Shown here in pieces: positions 20,313 through 32,321 of a DNA stretch of 64,000 nucleotides. Origin of the DNA: Prunus persica (Eukaryota > Streptophyta > Magnoliopsida > Rosales > Rosaceae). The stretch lies in contig NC_034012.1 of assembly GCF_000346465.2 (NCBI RefSeq), forward strand, positions 12,612,972-12,676,971. The letters run 5' to 3'. The translations under genes were made by a program, and so were the position numbers. Position 1 is the stretch's first letter. The number at the start of each line of letters is the position of its first letter. The notes beneath the pieces are model-generated. The model did not search any database and was not told the origin of the DNA. It saw nothing but the letters and a program-made list of their open reading frames with translations.

Positions 20313-22428
20313 TCATGGTTTGTTCTTGATTTTGCACTTGAGCTTACAAAGATGAGAAATGAAGAATCTGCAGGCTTCAGGTAGGGAAAACATTTTCACC
20401 AACTGGGAAAGAGCCAAGAAGGTAATAACATGAAAAGCCGCTCCGACTAGGGTTCCCAAGGTTTTGAGACATTGCTGATCAGGCATGGCAGCCTTAATCC
20501 CTGTTTCGAATGCTATTGCGGTGGATTGCAGAGCAATATATGTAAGAGCAGCAGCACTTGTGAAATAGTAAACATAGGAGGACTTGTTGCTGTTGACAGC
20601 TCCCCAAAACAGAAGGCAAGCTGCAATTATTGAGCAAGTCATGGCAACAGTGTCTGTGATGATGAACCACTTGAAATCATTATTTGACTGCAGAAGAGCC
20701 TGCCCTCGGTCTGGGCCTACATCATTGTTATACCCCCCAGGCATTGTGAAGGCAGCTGCAAATGTTACAGTTGTGATAAGTGTTGCAACCATCAACAGGG
20801 TCTGCCCCATTTGCATGTAAGTTTGCACTGCATTGGCTTCTTCTTGTTCTGCTCTTGGGGATATCTTGATGTTGCCCAACCATGAATGTTGGGTACCGAG
20901 ATGTCCCCAAATGCTTGGAGTTATGTTCTGCAATTCCTATTAGATGAACAGTTGTAGTTTGCTAAGCATTATGACCAATTATATACAAGGAATATTAATT
21001 GTGTTATTAGCACTCACCCTGGGAGATGTAATACTAGATTCTTTGATTGACCTATCAATCTCAATTGCTGTTTGGCCAAATTTGTTCTTGGATCTTAAAT
21101 TTACTCTTCCATCCCACCTCAAGTATCTCAGAATCCAAGTTTTTCTTTCAATGGTGGCTAGATGCAAAGGCGTATTTCCATCAAAATCAGGCTGGTTTAT
21201 GGTCCCCTCCAGCTCTGCTGTTTCTAGTATATATCTGACAACGTTTGCTTGCCCATTGAAGATTGCAATATGAAGGGCATTCCATCCGTAAGGATCAACA
21301 AGTTCTCCCGAATCTGGGCAATGTCGAACAATCTCTCTAATCACACTGGTATGACCTTTGCTGGCTGCAACATGAATTGGTGAGAAACCCTGTTTATCCA
21401 AAACATATGCTATCGAAATATCGAGTTCTAGTAATCGTTCTACTGTTCTATGGTCTCCAAGGGATGCTGCATAGTAAAGAGGAGTCTTTCCTTGGTGGTC
21501 AGCTTCTTTGATCAGCTGCTGTTTGAATCTTAGGAGCGCTTCCATGATATCTTACAATCAGACAAAAGTTTAGTTTAAATATTGATTAAAAAAATTGCAC
21601 AAGTCAGGAAAAAATATAAATTAAAGAGGAACTAGCTAGAATCTTTTTTTTTTTTAGAAGAGCAACATCTGTATGGAATGGATACTACTATATTATTTAT
21701 GCAAATTCAACTATCTGTAGCGTAACCCCCATAAAGAATTTGCAAGGAAATTGATATAATAGTAGTTGCTGAGTGCAAGTGCATATTTAAACCATAGCTC
21801 AAACATACATAACTGGGGAAAAGTGTGACATACCAAAATGCTTCTCAACCACAGCAGCATGCAGAGCTGTTTGGCCATCTGAACCGCCATGAGCTGATGA
21901 AGGACTTGATTGTAAAATTTGATTCAGAATATCTAACAATCCCTCTCTTGCAGCCAGGTACAATGGAGACTCACCCGCCTCATTTTCAAAAGAAGCCAAT
22001 TTGGGGTCAATCTTAAGTAAAAACTCAGCCACCTTGTTGTGACCATTCCTCAGAGCTTCGTGTAAAACCGTGTTGTTCCCCCTATTTCTGACTCTCAAAG
22101 TCTCAAGCATCTTGCTGCTCACGTTCCCAAACTCTACTTGTGACATGGACAAGGTTTCTCTGACCAGATAATTGACAATCGAGAAGCGGCCAACCCTTGC
22201 AGCCACATGTAAAGGGGTATCTCCATCTAAATTTGGCTGTGTGAGAAGGGACCTGCACCTGCTATAAATCTCAGCTGTAACATTTTTGTGTCCAAATTGC
22301 ACGGCGATATGGAGGGCGGTGTTTCGTCGGGGCGTAAGTTGATATAGTAGCATGGGATCATCGTTAAGAAGTTGTTTAAAGAAGCAAACATCCCCTGATT
22401 CTGCAGATTTGTAGAGCCTTGGATCCAT
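20313..22428 (-). CDS. ankyrin-repeat/PGG membrane protein C (ACD6/ITN1-like), type 1
   Basis: Exons are 22428-21834, 21550-21018 and 20927-20313 (595, 533, 615 bp). Intron 1 is 283 bp, longer than the 214 bp of type 2, and intron 2 is 90 bp. The 580-residue product starts MDPRLYKSAESGDV, carries about nine ankyrin repeats and then the PGG domain with MPGGY at about 438-442, four hydrophobic helices and a basic tail CKIKNKP. It differs from type 2 in exon 1 (VEFGNVSSKMLETL) and after MPGGY. Its third exon encodes the same protein as E. It is the only type 1 member without a visible lesion, and it is the reference for the breaks in A and E. One substitution, TPRRNTALH for TPRENTALH, lies in an early repeat. 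Confidence 0.9.
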
Positions 22429-22472
22429 GGCATTTTTGGAACTAGGCAGGCATTATATAATTGTTGGGGTTG

Positions 22473-22481
22473 CTTTATATA
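22473..22481 (-). promoter_or_regulatory. TATA box of gene C
   Basis: TATATAAAG about 45 bp upstream of the ATG at 22428. Confidence 0.6.
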
Positions 22482-23217
22482 TGGCCTTGTTATTGTAGGT
22501 AGCAAGTGTGGAAATTTTGACAGAGCATTTACCTTGGCACCTTGGAAACAAAAAAAAATAAAAAATCCAAATTCATCTAAATCGGAACAACCAATATTTT
22601 TGTGCACTGACCTCTAAATTGTTGTGGACTATTTTTGTTCATGTGCAGGAATTGAATCTGCCTCAAGTTCAACTCAGTTGAATTTATTTTTAGACTATAC
22701 CAGAAGCCTCCAAGTTTGAACATTACAACCCCATTTTTTGAAATTGTAATTAAGTTGACAATCATGTCTGCTTCGTACAGTAGCCTGCCATGACTGACTT
22801 CATGTCCTTCAACCCAGGTCATTGTAAAACTAAGAAACTGCTCATAAGTTCTAATGTGTATGTGACAGCCTTGAAACAAAACAAAATACTAAATGAGAGC
22901 TAAAATGAATTTATTAGTTTAACTATAACTATCTAATGATATAATAATGCCAATTGATTTTGAAGCAACCACAATGGTTTCGAAGCAATAAAGACGATGG
23001 CTATATAGAAAATATATTTCCTTGTATTAAACAGATTACACAAAGTCTCTATTTAAACTGATACAGGATATCTACTTAAGGTAGGAAATAATATAGACAT
23101 GAATACAATCCGATTTACAGCAAGAAAGGCTAATTGCTAGGAGGAGATTGTGAAGTTGACTTCCGTGTGTGCTAGGAAAGGAAAAGGAAAGCTGCGTTAA
23201 TACCACACCAACACCCA

Positions 23218-23241
23218 CCCCCCCCCCCCCCCCCCCCCCCC
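23218..23241. repeat. C24 homopolymer at the Copia purine tract
   Basis: It lies just inside the 3' LTR, where the polypurine tract of the minus strand belongs. Copy 1 has mixed CCATCCCCTCTCCCCCC there. Confidence 0.9.
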
Positions 23242-23506
23242 TCCCCCGGCGGGGAGCAAACTGGGCGTCACAGGATGCACAAGTTTTGAAGACATATGTT
23301 GATGGCGTGGTTTGTGAAGGGCTTTGGTAAATAGGTCCGCAGGTTGGTTGACAGAAGGAACAAAGGCAAACTTGATGACTTCCAAGAGCAACTTTTTCAC
23401 GAACAAAGTGATAGTCCAACTTAATGTGACGTGTACGGGTATTGAAAACTAGATTGGCAGCCATGTATGTCATGCTGAGATTGTCTCAAAAGAGTTGGAC
23501 CGAGAA

Positions 23507-23713
23507 CTAAAGATGCACACCCAATTCATGAAGAAAGAAGTAGAGCCAAGTGGTTTCGGCACAAGCATGAGAGAGGGCACGATATTCCGATTCTGTACTA
23601 GAGCGCGAGACTGTGGGCTGTTTCTTGGAACACCATGAGATGAGGTTAGTTCCAAGAGTAATCACAAATCCAGTAGTTGACCGACGAGAATCAGGGCACC
23701 CAGCCCAGTCCAC
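23507..23713 (-). pseudogene. Copia copy 2 RNase H fragment
   Basis: The frame [15 protein letters not shown] ... ISWCSKKQ ... [12 protein letters not shown] matches the Copia RNase H signature. It is out of frame with the RT upstream because of the shared deletion at the RT/RNase H joint. Confidence 0.8.
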
Positions 23714-23794
23714 ATCAGAGTAGGCAGAGAGGCGAGCTGCCGTAGTTTGAGGAGTGAAAAGGTGAGGCTGAGATCAATAGTGCCCTTGATGTAC

Positions 23795-24862
23795 CTAAGT
23801 GTAAACTATCTCGGTTGGGTTGGAGATGAGAGCACCATCAAAGATAGAGAGGAGAATCTTGGCTGCCAATGGAGTAGATACGGGTTTGGAGTTGAGAGGA
23901 TTGGCTTTCTGTAAAAGATCATGTGCATATTTGAGTTGATTGATGTGGAGAGTACCATCCTTATGAAGAACCTGTAAACCCAAGAAATAGCTTAGCGGAC
24001 CAAGGTCTTTAATGTCAAAGTGGCCACATAAAAGAGAGATGAATTGTTGGAGATGAGTGGAATCATTGCCAGTTACCATGATGTCATCGACATATAGAAG
24101 AAGAAAGAAGGTATGAAAGGCTTGTTGAAAAATAAATAATGAACTATAAGCTTGGCTCCTTGTAAAGCCTATAGAGAGAAGGAAAGTACTGATGCAATGG
24201 AACCAAGTACGAGGTTCTTGTTTGAGGCCATAGAGTGCTTTGCGGAGCTTGCAAACATAAGAAGGACAAGTGGGATCAATGAAACTAGGGGGTCGAGCCA
24301 TGTAGACATCTTCTTGAAGAAACCCATGGAGAAAGGCATTTTTGGCATCAAGTTGACAAAGGGACCAACCACGAGAAACTGCAAGATTGAGAATAGTGAG
24401 AATGGTGGCAGGCTTGACAACAGGACTGAGGGTCTCAGCATAGTCTATGCCCGGACATTGATGAAAACCCTTGGCAACTAGACGAGCTTTATGGCTTTCA
24501 ATAGAGCTGTTAGAGTGATGCTTAATCCAAAAAACCCACTTGCACCCAACCAAGTTCTGAGAAGGAGAGGAAGGAACCAAAGACCAGGTATGATTTTTGA
24601 GAAGTGCATTGATCTCTTCAATCATGGCATCACGCCATTCAGGATGCTTAGTGGCCTGTGAAAAATAAGTAGGTTCAATATGATCAACAATAGTTAATAA
24701 GGCATGGGGAAGGGGGTATTTAATAGTGCCGTCGGTATGAAGCTTGGGCTTTTGAATGCCATCTTGAAGGTGGGTGTACATGTGAGGAACATGGGCAGAA
24801 GTGGGAGATTGCGGAGCTACTAAAACTTGGGGGTTAGGAGCTGCTGAAAATGCGAGGTTCAA
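23795..24862 (-). pseudogene. Copia copy 2 reverse transcriptase, open for 355 codons
   Basis: This is the longest open pol frame in the window. It has [55 protein letters not shown] (first catalytic Asp) and [10 protein letters not shown] (second catalytic pair). It ends at a premature stop after IVYT, where a deletion has removed the connection to RNase H. The RT fold itself may be near complete, but it has no intact polyprotein upstream, and 5' LTR and gag are gone. Confidence 0.85.
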
Positions 24863-24873
24863 AGCTACTGGAA

Positions 24874-26119
24874 CTAGGGGTTCGGAGTTGTTGGAACGGG
24901 GGCAGGCGCAAGCGGAGAGAGGTGTATGCGAGGGCGTCCAGAATAAGTTTGGAGTAATGGCTGGGCTAACGCCGAAGAAGTGTCGTGGAGTGGACTAGAG
25001 GGTGCGGCATGGCCAGGGTCATGGCTTTTGACAGTAGCCGCTAGAAAGGTGTGCACTAGGGAGGTGTCGTGAGTTTGCGAGTTTGGGTCTATGACAGGAG
25101 TGATCAATTCGGGCCAGGTGCGAAGGAGGGCAGAATTGGGTGGAATTTAATATCCACATACTCTAAAGAAGATGATACCTGTAAATGTTCAAATGGAAAA
25201 TGCATTTGGTTAAATAAAACATGACGGGACGTGTAAACACGACCCTTGGAAGGATGTAAAGAATGGTAACCTTTGTGGTGAGAACTGTATCCAAGGAAAA
25301 CACATTCAAGAGTGCGGTTGGTGAGTTTATTTTCAGTGTATGGTCTAAGATAAGAGAAACAAGAACACCCAAACACTTGGAGATGAGAGTAGGAGGGAGG
25401 ATGTTGGAAGAAACGAGTGTATGAGGTGTCCTATTGAAGATTAGGAGTAAGCAGGAAGTTGATGAGATGGACAGTAGTGAGGGCAGCTTCAACCCAGAGA
25501 TTGTAGGGAGTGTGAGAAGTGGTAAGGAGGGAACGGATCATGGTGGCAATGTGTCTGTGTTTACGTTCAACTAGGCCATTTTGTTGGGAGTATGGGGACA
25601 TGAGAAACATTGGTGGATGCCTAGTTGACTGCAAAGATCAGAGGAAGCATTATTAACATATTCAATGCCATTGTCACTTTGAAGGATTTGCATAGTGGTG
25701 TGAAATTGATTTTCAACCATGACAAGAAATGTTTGAAAGTGAGAAAATACCTCTTTTTTACGGTGCATAGGATAGATCTTGGGGTAACGGGAAAAGTCAT
25801 CTGTAAACAAGACATAATAAAGATAACCAGTGACAGAAATGACCGGCGACATCCATACATCAGAGCGAATTAAATAGAAGGGAGATAGGGCAAAAGTTTT
25901 ATTACTAATAAAGGATAGTTTGGTGGATTTTCTAAGTGCACAATCCATACAGAAAGCATGAGCGACTTTAAAGCCTAGAGATGACACTAAGTGAGAGAGC
26001 ACAGGATGGGATGGATGGCCAAGGCTACAATGCCAAGCAGGAGAGTGCACGGTTGTAAGGGCACTGAGGACGGTGAATGAGTGAGAGGAGAGGGAAAGTG
26101 GGTAAAGACTATCTTTCAA
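24874..26119 (-). pseudogene. Copia copy 2 integrase region, frameshifted
   Basis: The 182-codon frame at 26119-25571 spans the GAG-pre-integrase domain (WHCSLGHPS ... CMDCALRKSTK), DVWMSPV and SDNGIEYVNN. QQNGLVERKHRHI (25634-25431) and the C-terminal region FGCSCFSYLRPY ... ECVFLGYSSHHKGY (25376-25104) follow in other frames. These are the usual landmarks of a Copia integrase. Confidence 0.8.
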
Positions 26120-26231
26120 AGGGCCCTGAAAGAGTAACGAACCATTACGTAAGTCATAAATTTGATAAAAGTCAGGAGTAAAGACAAAGAAAACTAAATT
26201 ATCACGAGTAAAACGGGCAACATAAAGAAGA

Positions 26232-27612
26232 ATGCAAACTGATTTTTAAGCAACCACAACGGTTTTGAAGCAATAAAGACGACGGAAATTTCCCCTCGTC
26301 ATTTTGTATTTTTGTAGTAGTGATCCAGTAGAAGTGGAAAGGAATTGCTGTAAAGTCAGAGCCCTGCATCATTTTATGCGGTGTGAGAAGCATGTAATGT
26401 ATGTATTAACATTGGCTGATGAAGTGGGTTAATTTGCACCTTCTCTAAGTCTACAGACAACAAGTCCTCTAACCAAGCTTAGAACTTCATAAACGAGAAA
26501 ATCGATTTAGAAGTAAACCCCCACAAAAAATAATTCAGAGAATGAAAAAAGAAAGAAATTGAAACTCTCCATATGCAGACTTTTCCTTTTGTGTTAGACT
26601 TCTGTACGCAGATCTTTCCCCCTTTGTTGTTTCTGTTCCTGTCCCTGTTCCTTGACTGTTCTGTTCTTTTAATTCCGTCACATCAGTTGTGAACTTGGCC
26701 TCCACTTGTGCAAATGGTTGAAATTGAAACTTCAATGAATCAAAGAGAGAACTGGGTCTCGGTTGACTTGAGAAACAAAGCTAAAGTCTTCTTACGTTGA
26801 GTTTCAAAGGGAAAATGGGCAGAGGCAAGCTTGCGTGGTGTGTTGGTTAAAAGAGCCAACAGAGATTGCATATATGCATATAGCTGAGATTTGTGGGACA
26901 CCATTATAGGGCTCATTATGGATTACATTTTAATTATTTAAACCGTTAGTTTTTAGATATTCTCTCAAAAATTATCTCTACAAAAAAAATCACTGGAATC
27001 TGAAACTATTTGTTTAGTGGCGGATCCAAACTTTCGTTCATCTTGGGGCTTAAAAAAAATCCAACCAATATATGGCCAAACAAAAAATATTTGGGCTTAA
27101 AGTGAACTTGGTGGCTGAGTTCTCCACAAAATTATAGAATGAGTGAACTTGGTGGGATCTCTATTCTTCTTTTATAACATAGGGTTTTTCTTTTTTAATA
27201 TACGCTTTGGGCTTGTATATATTGGATGGGCCATGTGGGGGCTCCACCTAAGAAGAACCTAAAAAAATTTAAAAAATGTGAGTTTGGGTGGGATTATATG
27301 GCTGCAACTTTTTTGCAAGCCAATGTATTTGATCACTTAATTAGATGCCTTAATGATTTTCAATTTGCGTGATTTGTTGCAAGGATGATAATCTATAAAT
27401 GTAGACTTGAAAAATAAACAGCTTGGATATTTGAAAATAAATTCGTAAATGGGCTATATATACACAAAAATTCTCCTATGTAGACATCCGAACGTTATAA
27501 TGGTCCGGATGCCATGTATTTTCTATTATCTCTCCTTGTTTTCCTGCCTGTTTACAATAGCATCTGCACGATAATAACGTGCGGACATCTGGATAAAAGA
27601 ATAACTAAATAT
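26232..27612. other. type 2 upstream flank joined to Copia copy 2
   Basis: The sequence matches the upstream flank of B (16290 onward) and of G (57300 onward), although no type 2 gene is present here. It includes a decayed hAT-like element (27015-27325). No gene is seen. Confidence 0.65.
27015..27325. mobile_element. hAT-like element, older copy with internal deletion
   Basis: It begins TAGTGGCGGATCC and ends GCCAATG, with flanks TATTTGTT (27007-27014) and TATTTGAT (27326-27333). It is the relative of 58126-58478, lacking about 40 bases near its right end. Confidence 0.65.
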
Positions 27613-30193
27613 ATTAGGCAAAAAGTCACTTTTGGTTCCTGAAGTTTACCACTTTTACTACTGGTCATTGTCGTTTTAATTTCGTCACTTTTGTCCATGT
27701 AGTTTTCAATTTGAGCAATTTAAGGATAATCCTCACTTTCTGTTAAATTTTTTAACTTCCGTTATATGTGGAGGGGCAATTCGGTCCACAAATTATTAAA
27801 AATTCATTCCTTCTAAAAAATTAGTTTTAATATTAAACAAAAAAATAATTTAATTCCCCATCCCTTATCGGTTGAAACCCAAGCCCATTGAAAAGCAAAG
27901 GTTTTTTGAACCTATGGTTCTAAGTAGGGGTGGGCATCGGGATTGGAAAATCGGAACACCGAACCATACCGGATGGAAAAAATCGAAAGAAAAACTAGTT
28001 AATTAAAAAAGTCAACAAGCCAGCATCAAACCAGACCAGACCAATTCGAATCGATTCCAATTTCAATTTGACACCGCACCAAACGGAACCGAATATGACC
28101 GTACCAGTTGTGTATAATTTTTTTTTTAACAAAATTATTTAACTCTAATGCTACATTTTTAATCTCATAACTAATATTTCCCCAAGCCCAACTTCAAAAC
28201 ATCTATCTTTTTTAGGCCCAATATCTCTTTTTTTGTATGAAATTGGATCATTTGTTAATTTTCAAGCCCAAAAAATAAAATTTTATTTTGAATTTGTATA
28301 AATAAATAAAAAAGAGTTAAAAAAAATTAATAATAATAATTCGATCCAAAACCCGAAAAAACAAAAACCGAACAAGAACCGGTTCAAACTAGACCGCCGT
28401 TTCAACAAAAAATTTCACTAAAACCAAACCGAACTTGACCGGTTAAATAGTACTGGTTCCGATTTCAATTTGAGGTGAACACCTTACCCAATCGGACCAC
28501 ACCCAACCCTAGTTATAAGCCTTGAAGGCATCGTGCCAAGAGAAGCATATGTGCTAGGCCGCAATGTCTTCCCAATCCTCTTCACTTACCACTTTCCCTC
28601 TCCTGAAATCCCTTATTCTTCTTTTCTCATCCAAAATCTCTCTCCCCCAATTGAATTTGGCATTCCCTTTCAGAAGTAAACCCCCACAGAAAATAATTCA
28701 GAGAATGAAAAAAGAAAGAAATTGAAACTCTCCATATGCAGACTTTTCCTTTTGTGTTAGACTTCAGTACGCAGATCTTTCCTCGTTTGTTGTTTCTGTT
28801 CCTGTCCCTATTCCTTGACTGTTCTGTTCTTCTAATTCCATCACATCAGTTGTGAACTTGCGACACTAGCTTCCCCATGATCTGCGTTAAACGAATACCC
28901 AAAAGGCTATTAAAACGTGGCCTCCACTTGTACAAATGGTTGAAATTGAAACTTCAAATGAATCAAAGAGAGAACTGGGGTTCGGTTGACTTGAGAAACA
29001 AAGCTAAAGTCTTCTTGTGTTGATTAAAAAAGTCAACAAACCAGCATCGAACTAGACCGGACCAATTCTAATAGATTCCAATTTCAGTTTCACACCGCAC
29101 TAAACTGAACCGAATTGGACTTGACCAGTTGTTTATAATTTTTTTTAATAACAAAATTATTTAACTATAATGCTACATTTTTAATCTCATAACTAATATT
29201 TCCCTAAGCCCAACTTCAAAACATCTCTCTTTTTTGGCCCAATATCTCTCTTTGTATGAAATTGGATCATTTGTTAATTTTCAAGCCCAAAAAATAAAAT
29301 TTTAGTTTGATTTGTATAAAAAAAAGTTAAAAAAATTAATAATAATAATTCGATCCAAAACTCGAAAAAACATAAACCAAACAAGAACCGATTCAAACTG
29401 GACCGCTGGTTTCAAAAAAAAAATTCACTAAAACCAAACCGAACTTGACCAGTTAAATAGTACCCGTTCCAATTTCTATTTGAGGTGAACACCTTACCCA
29501 ACCGGACCACACTCAACCCTAGTTATAAGCCTTGAAGGCATCGTGCCAGGAGAAGCTTATGTGCTAGGCCGCAATGTCTTCCCAATCTTCTTCACTTATC
29601 ACTCTCCCTCTCCCGAAATCCCTTATTCTTCTTTTCTCAGCCAAATCCCTCTCCCAAAATCCCTTATTCTTCTTTTCTCAGCCAAATCTCTCTCCCTCAA
29701 TTCAATTTGGCATTCCTTTTCAGACTCAACCCCACCTCCTCCCATCTTTGCACTTGAGACAACGTTTCTCAATTACAGATCCAAGATCAGCTCCACTTCT
29801 TCTGGTACTTCAATATGAACTATGATCAAAACATTGTCTTGAGATGCTTTTGGATTTGAATATATTATGCAAGTAATTGAATTGAGAGGTGTAATCTGAT
29901 GGTGATCATGGTGTCACATGCAGGTCACGTGAACAAACAAGCACAAGAGCATGGGGTTTGGCCGTTTTGGGTGGCTAGGGTGGTGGTTGGGTTGGAGGGA
30001 GGTGGTGGCTGGCGGGGCTTGGGTGGGGCTGTTGGTAGGGGTTGGGTTGGGGTTGGGAGGAGAAGGAGAAAAATTGAGGATTGAATTGCTCAAATTGAAA
30101 ACCACAAGGACAAAAATGACCAAATTGAAACAACAGGGACCAAAATGATAAAAGTGCCAAACTACAAGAATCAAAAGTGTATTTTTGCCTATA
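27613..30193. mobile_element. MULE-like element, copy 2, rearranged
   Basis: The left end (27613-28676) and the right end (29020-30193) match copy 1, but the interior is doubled. At 28677 the element breaks into about 340 bp of type 2 upstream flank (AAGTAAACCCCCACAGAAAA). At about 29020 it resumes inside the element at a point already passed (GATTAAAAAAGTCAACAAAC). The exon-like fragment is present complete at 29574 and cut at 28564. The 29574 copy also has a short duplication (CTCTCCCAAAATCCCTTATT). Confidence 0.7.
29574..29816 (+). pseudogene. exon-like fragment in MULE-like copy 2
   Basis: Same frame as at 18940, starting MSSQSSSLITLPLPKSLIL. A tandem duplication shifts the reading frame, so the first and last parts are read in different frames. 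This argues against a required protein product. Confidence 0.35.
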
Positions 30194-30466
30194 TTTAATA
30201 CTTGAAATACAATTTCATAATTTTCATCTTAGATTAAAGTTCTTTTATTTCGTTTGATTTAGTGAGTGAATTCAATCCAAACTTATAAAGACTCTTGTGT
30301 ACTTTTTTTAAGTGGCTAACTTTCATAGACTTTTTAGAGTTTTAATGACCTTAATCTCAATGACATACTTTCATAGAATTTTATAGACTTTCATAAAGTG
30401 TGTCATACAATTTAATAGACTTTTGTTATTCTTGAATTTCAATTCATTACAAACCTTGATAGTGTG

Positions 30467-31162
30467 TGCAGGAGCAAATTTCCCCACGAGAATATTCGGT
30501 TCGGAAGATTCCCCTTTCTTCTTCGCCGCCTCTTTCTCCTTGCAAAATAGAACAAATAAGAGGACCACACCCGGGGGGTGTTGGCCAAAGGCCCTCCAAT
30601 GCCTAAGTCAGTTCAATCGATCCGTAGGAAACGATAGCTAAAGTAGGGTACGGGATGTGTTTATAATATAAATTGGGCGGCCGGAGCCTTATGTAAAAGA
30701 GAGAGAGAAAAGAGGTGGCTAGGGTTTGAGAGGAATTTTCTGCAGAGTTTTAGTAGTAATTCTCACGTACCTCAACCCTTGTGTGCGGCTATGCTTTTAT
30801 AGTAGTCTCGGAGGCTAGGGTTTCAGAGGAATAATTCCGTAGATGGAAGGGAATTATTCCTCCCCTTTTTGGAATTAATTTGATTAATTAGGAACTTGAT
30901 TAATTAGGGTAAATCAAATCCCTAATTATGGTAGGCATCAAATCAAATCCTAATTCAATTAGGTAACTCCTCATTTAATTGGGGATCGTGGTAATTAACC
31001 AAATCAATTCTCAACCTAATTAGGTAACGTTCAATTTAATTGGGTAATTCCCAATTAAATTGAGTAACTCCCAATTAGGTTGATTAATTCCCAATTGGGT
31101 CAAATAATCCCCAAATGGTAGGAATTATTTGACTTAGGGTTTGATTTAATTAGGTTCCCACA
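30467..31162. mobile_element. solo LTR, 696 bp
   Basis: It begins TGCAGGAGCAAATT and ends GGTTCCCACA, flanked by GTGTG at 30462-30466 and 31163-31167. The matching sequence at 19795-19805 (GATAGTGTGTATG) is the empty site. It has no primer site, internal region or second LTR, so it is most likely the product of recombination between the two LTRs of a full element. The right part has degenerate repeats of AATTAGGTAACTCC type (30870-31130). The family is unknown. Confidence 0.8.
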
Positions 31163-31194
31163 GTGTGTATGGGAGAGAACCCCCTTCCCTTTCC

Positions 31195-32250
31195 TTAAAG
31201 GATCGGATTTGAACTAGGAGTGGCAATTTCTGTTGTGAAGGCTGCTGCAGTGAATTGCAGAGCAAAATATGTAAGAGTAGCAGCACTTGTGAAATAGTAA
31301 ACATAGGAGGACTTGTTGCTGTTAACAGCTCCCCAGAACAGAAGGCAAGCTGCAATTATTGAGAAAGTCATGGCAATGGTGTCTGCGATGATGAACAGTT
31401 TGAGATATTTGCTTGATTCCAGAAGAGCCACCCCTTTGTCTGGACCAATATTGTTGTTGTAGCCTCCAGGCATTGTGAAGGCCGCTGTAAACGTCACAGT
31501 TGTGATAAGTGTTGCAACCATTAAAAGGGTCTGCCCCATTTGTTTGTAAGTTTGCACTGCATTGGCTTCTTCTTGGTCTGCTCTTGAGAGAATCTTGATG
31601 CTGTCCAACCAAGAAGTCGGTGTCCGGAGATGTCCCCAAATGCTTGGGACTATATTCTGCAAATAAATTGATTAAGAGAAACAATGTCCATAAGATTCAA
31701 AGTTGTAGTTTGTTAAGCATTAATACCCCAATTTGGGAGATGGATTATGTATTTAGTACTCACTTTGGGAGATGCAATTTCTTTGATTGACCTATCGATG
31801 TCAATTGCTGTTAGGCCATATTTGTTCTTGGATCTTAGATTCACTCTTCCGTCCCACTTCAAGTAACTCAGAATCCAGGTTTTTCTTTCAATGGTGGCTA
31901 GATGCAAAGGCGTATTTCCATCAAAATCAGGCTGGTTTATGAGCCCCTCCAGCTCTTCTGTTTATAGTATATACCTGACCTCATTTGCGTGGCCACCAAC
32001 AATGGCCATATGAAGAGCATTTCGTCCATAAGGGTCAACAAGTTCTCCCGAATCTGGGCGATGTTGAACAATCTCTCTAATCACATTGGTATGACCTTTG
32101 CTGGCTGCAACATGAATTGGTGAGAAACCTCGTTGATCCAAAACATATGCTATCAAAATGTCGAGTTCTAGTAATAAAGAGGAGTCTTGCCTTGGTGGTC
32201 AGCTTCTTTGATCAGCTGCTGTTTGAATCGTAGGAGGGCTTCCATGATAT
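31195..32250 (-). pseudogene. ankyrin-PGG gene D, type 3, remnant of exons 2 and 3
   Basis: Exon 2 (32250-31764) has a 40 bp frameshifting deletion after CTAGTAAT and a TAA stop where the others read LETAE. Exon 3 (31656 downward) keeps MPGGY and three hydrophobic helices. It then runs off at about 31229 into repeat sequence (AGTGGCAATTT) and ends SSNPIL, so the last helix and basic tail are missing. Exon 1 is gone entirely. The sequence differs from types 1 and 2 throughout, for example NNNIGPDKGVALLESSKYLK. Confidence 0.9.
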
Positions 32251-32285
32251 CTTACAATCAGACAAAAAATTTAGCTTCAACATAA

Positions 32286-32287
32286 AA

Positions 32288-32321
<34 letters not shown>
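32286..32321. repeat. (AT)n microsatellite in intron 1 of D
   Basis: A run of about 16 AT units with an A-rich start. Other units lack it. Confidence 0.85.

Larger units (their letters stand above)
23004..26231 (-). mobile_element. Copia copy 2, 5' half lost
   Basis: The left (3') LTR is 23004-23202 with flank GGCTA and outer edge TATAGAAAA, exactly as in copy 1. The element runs through RNase H, RT and integrase and breaks near the protease at about 26231. There it joins the type 2 upstream flank (ATGCAAACTGATTTTTAAGC). The gag, 5' LTR and the type 2 gene that should follow are missing. A C24 run (23218-23241) replaces the mixed pyrimidine tract of copy 1. Confidence 0.92.
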
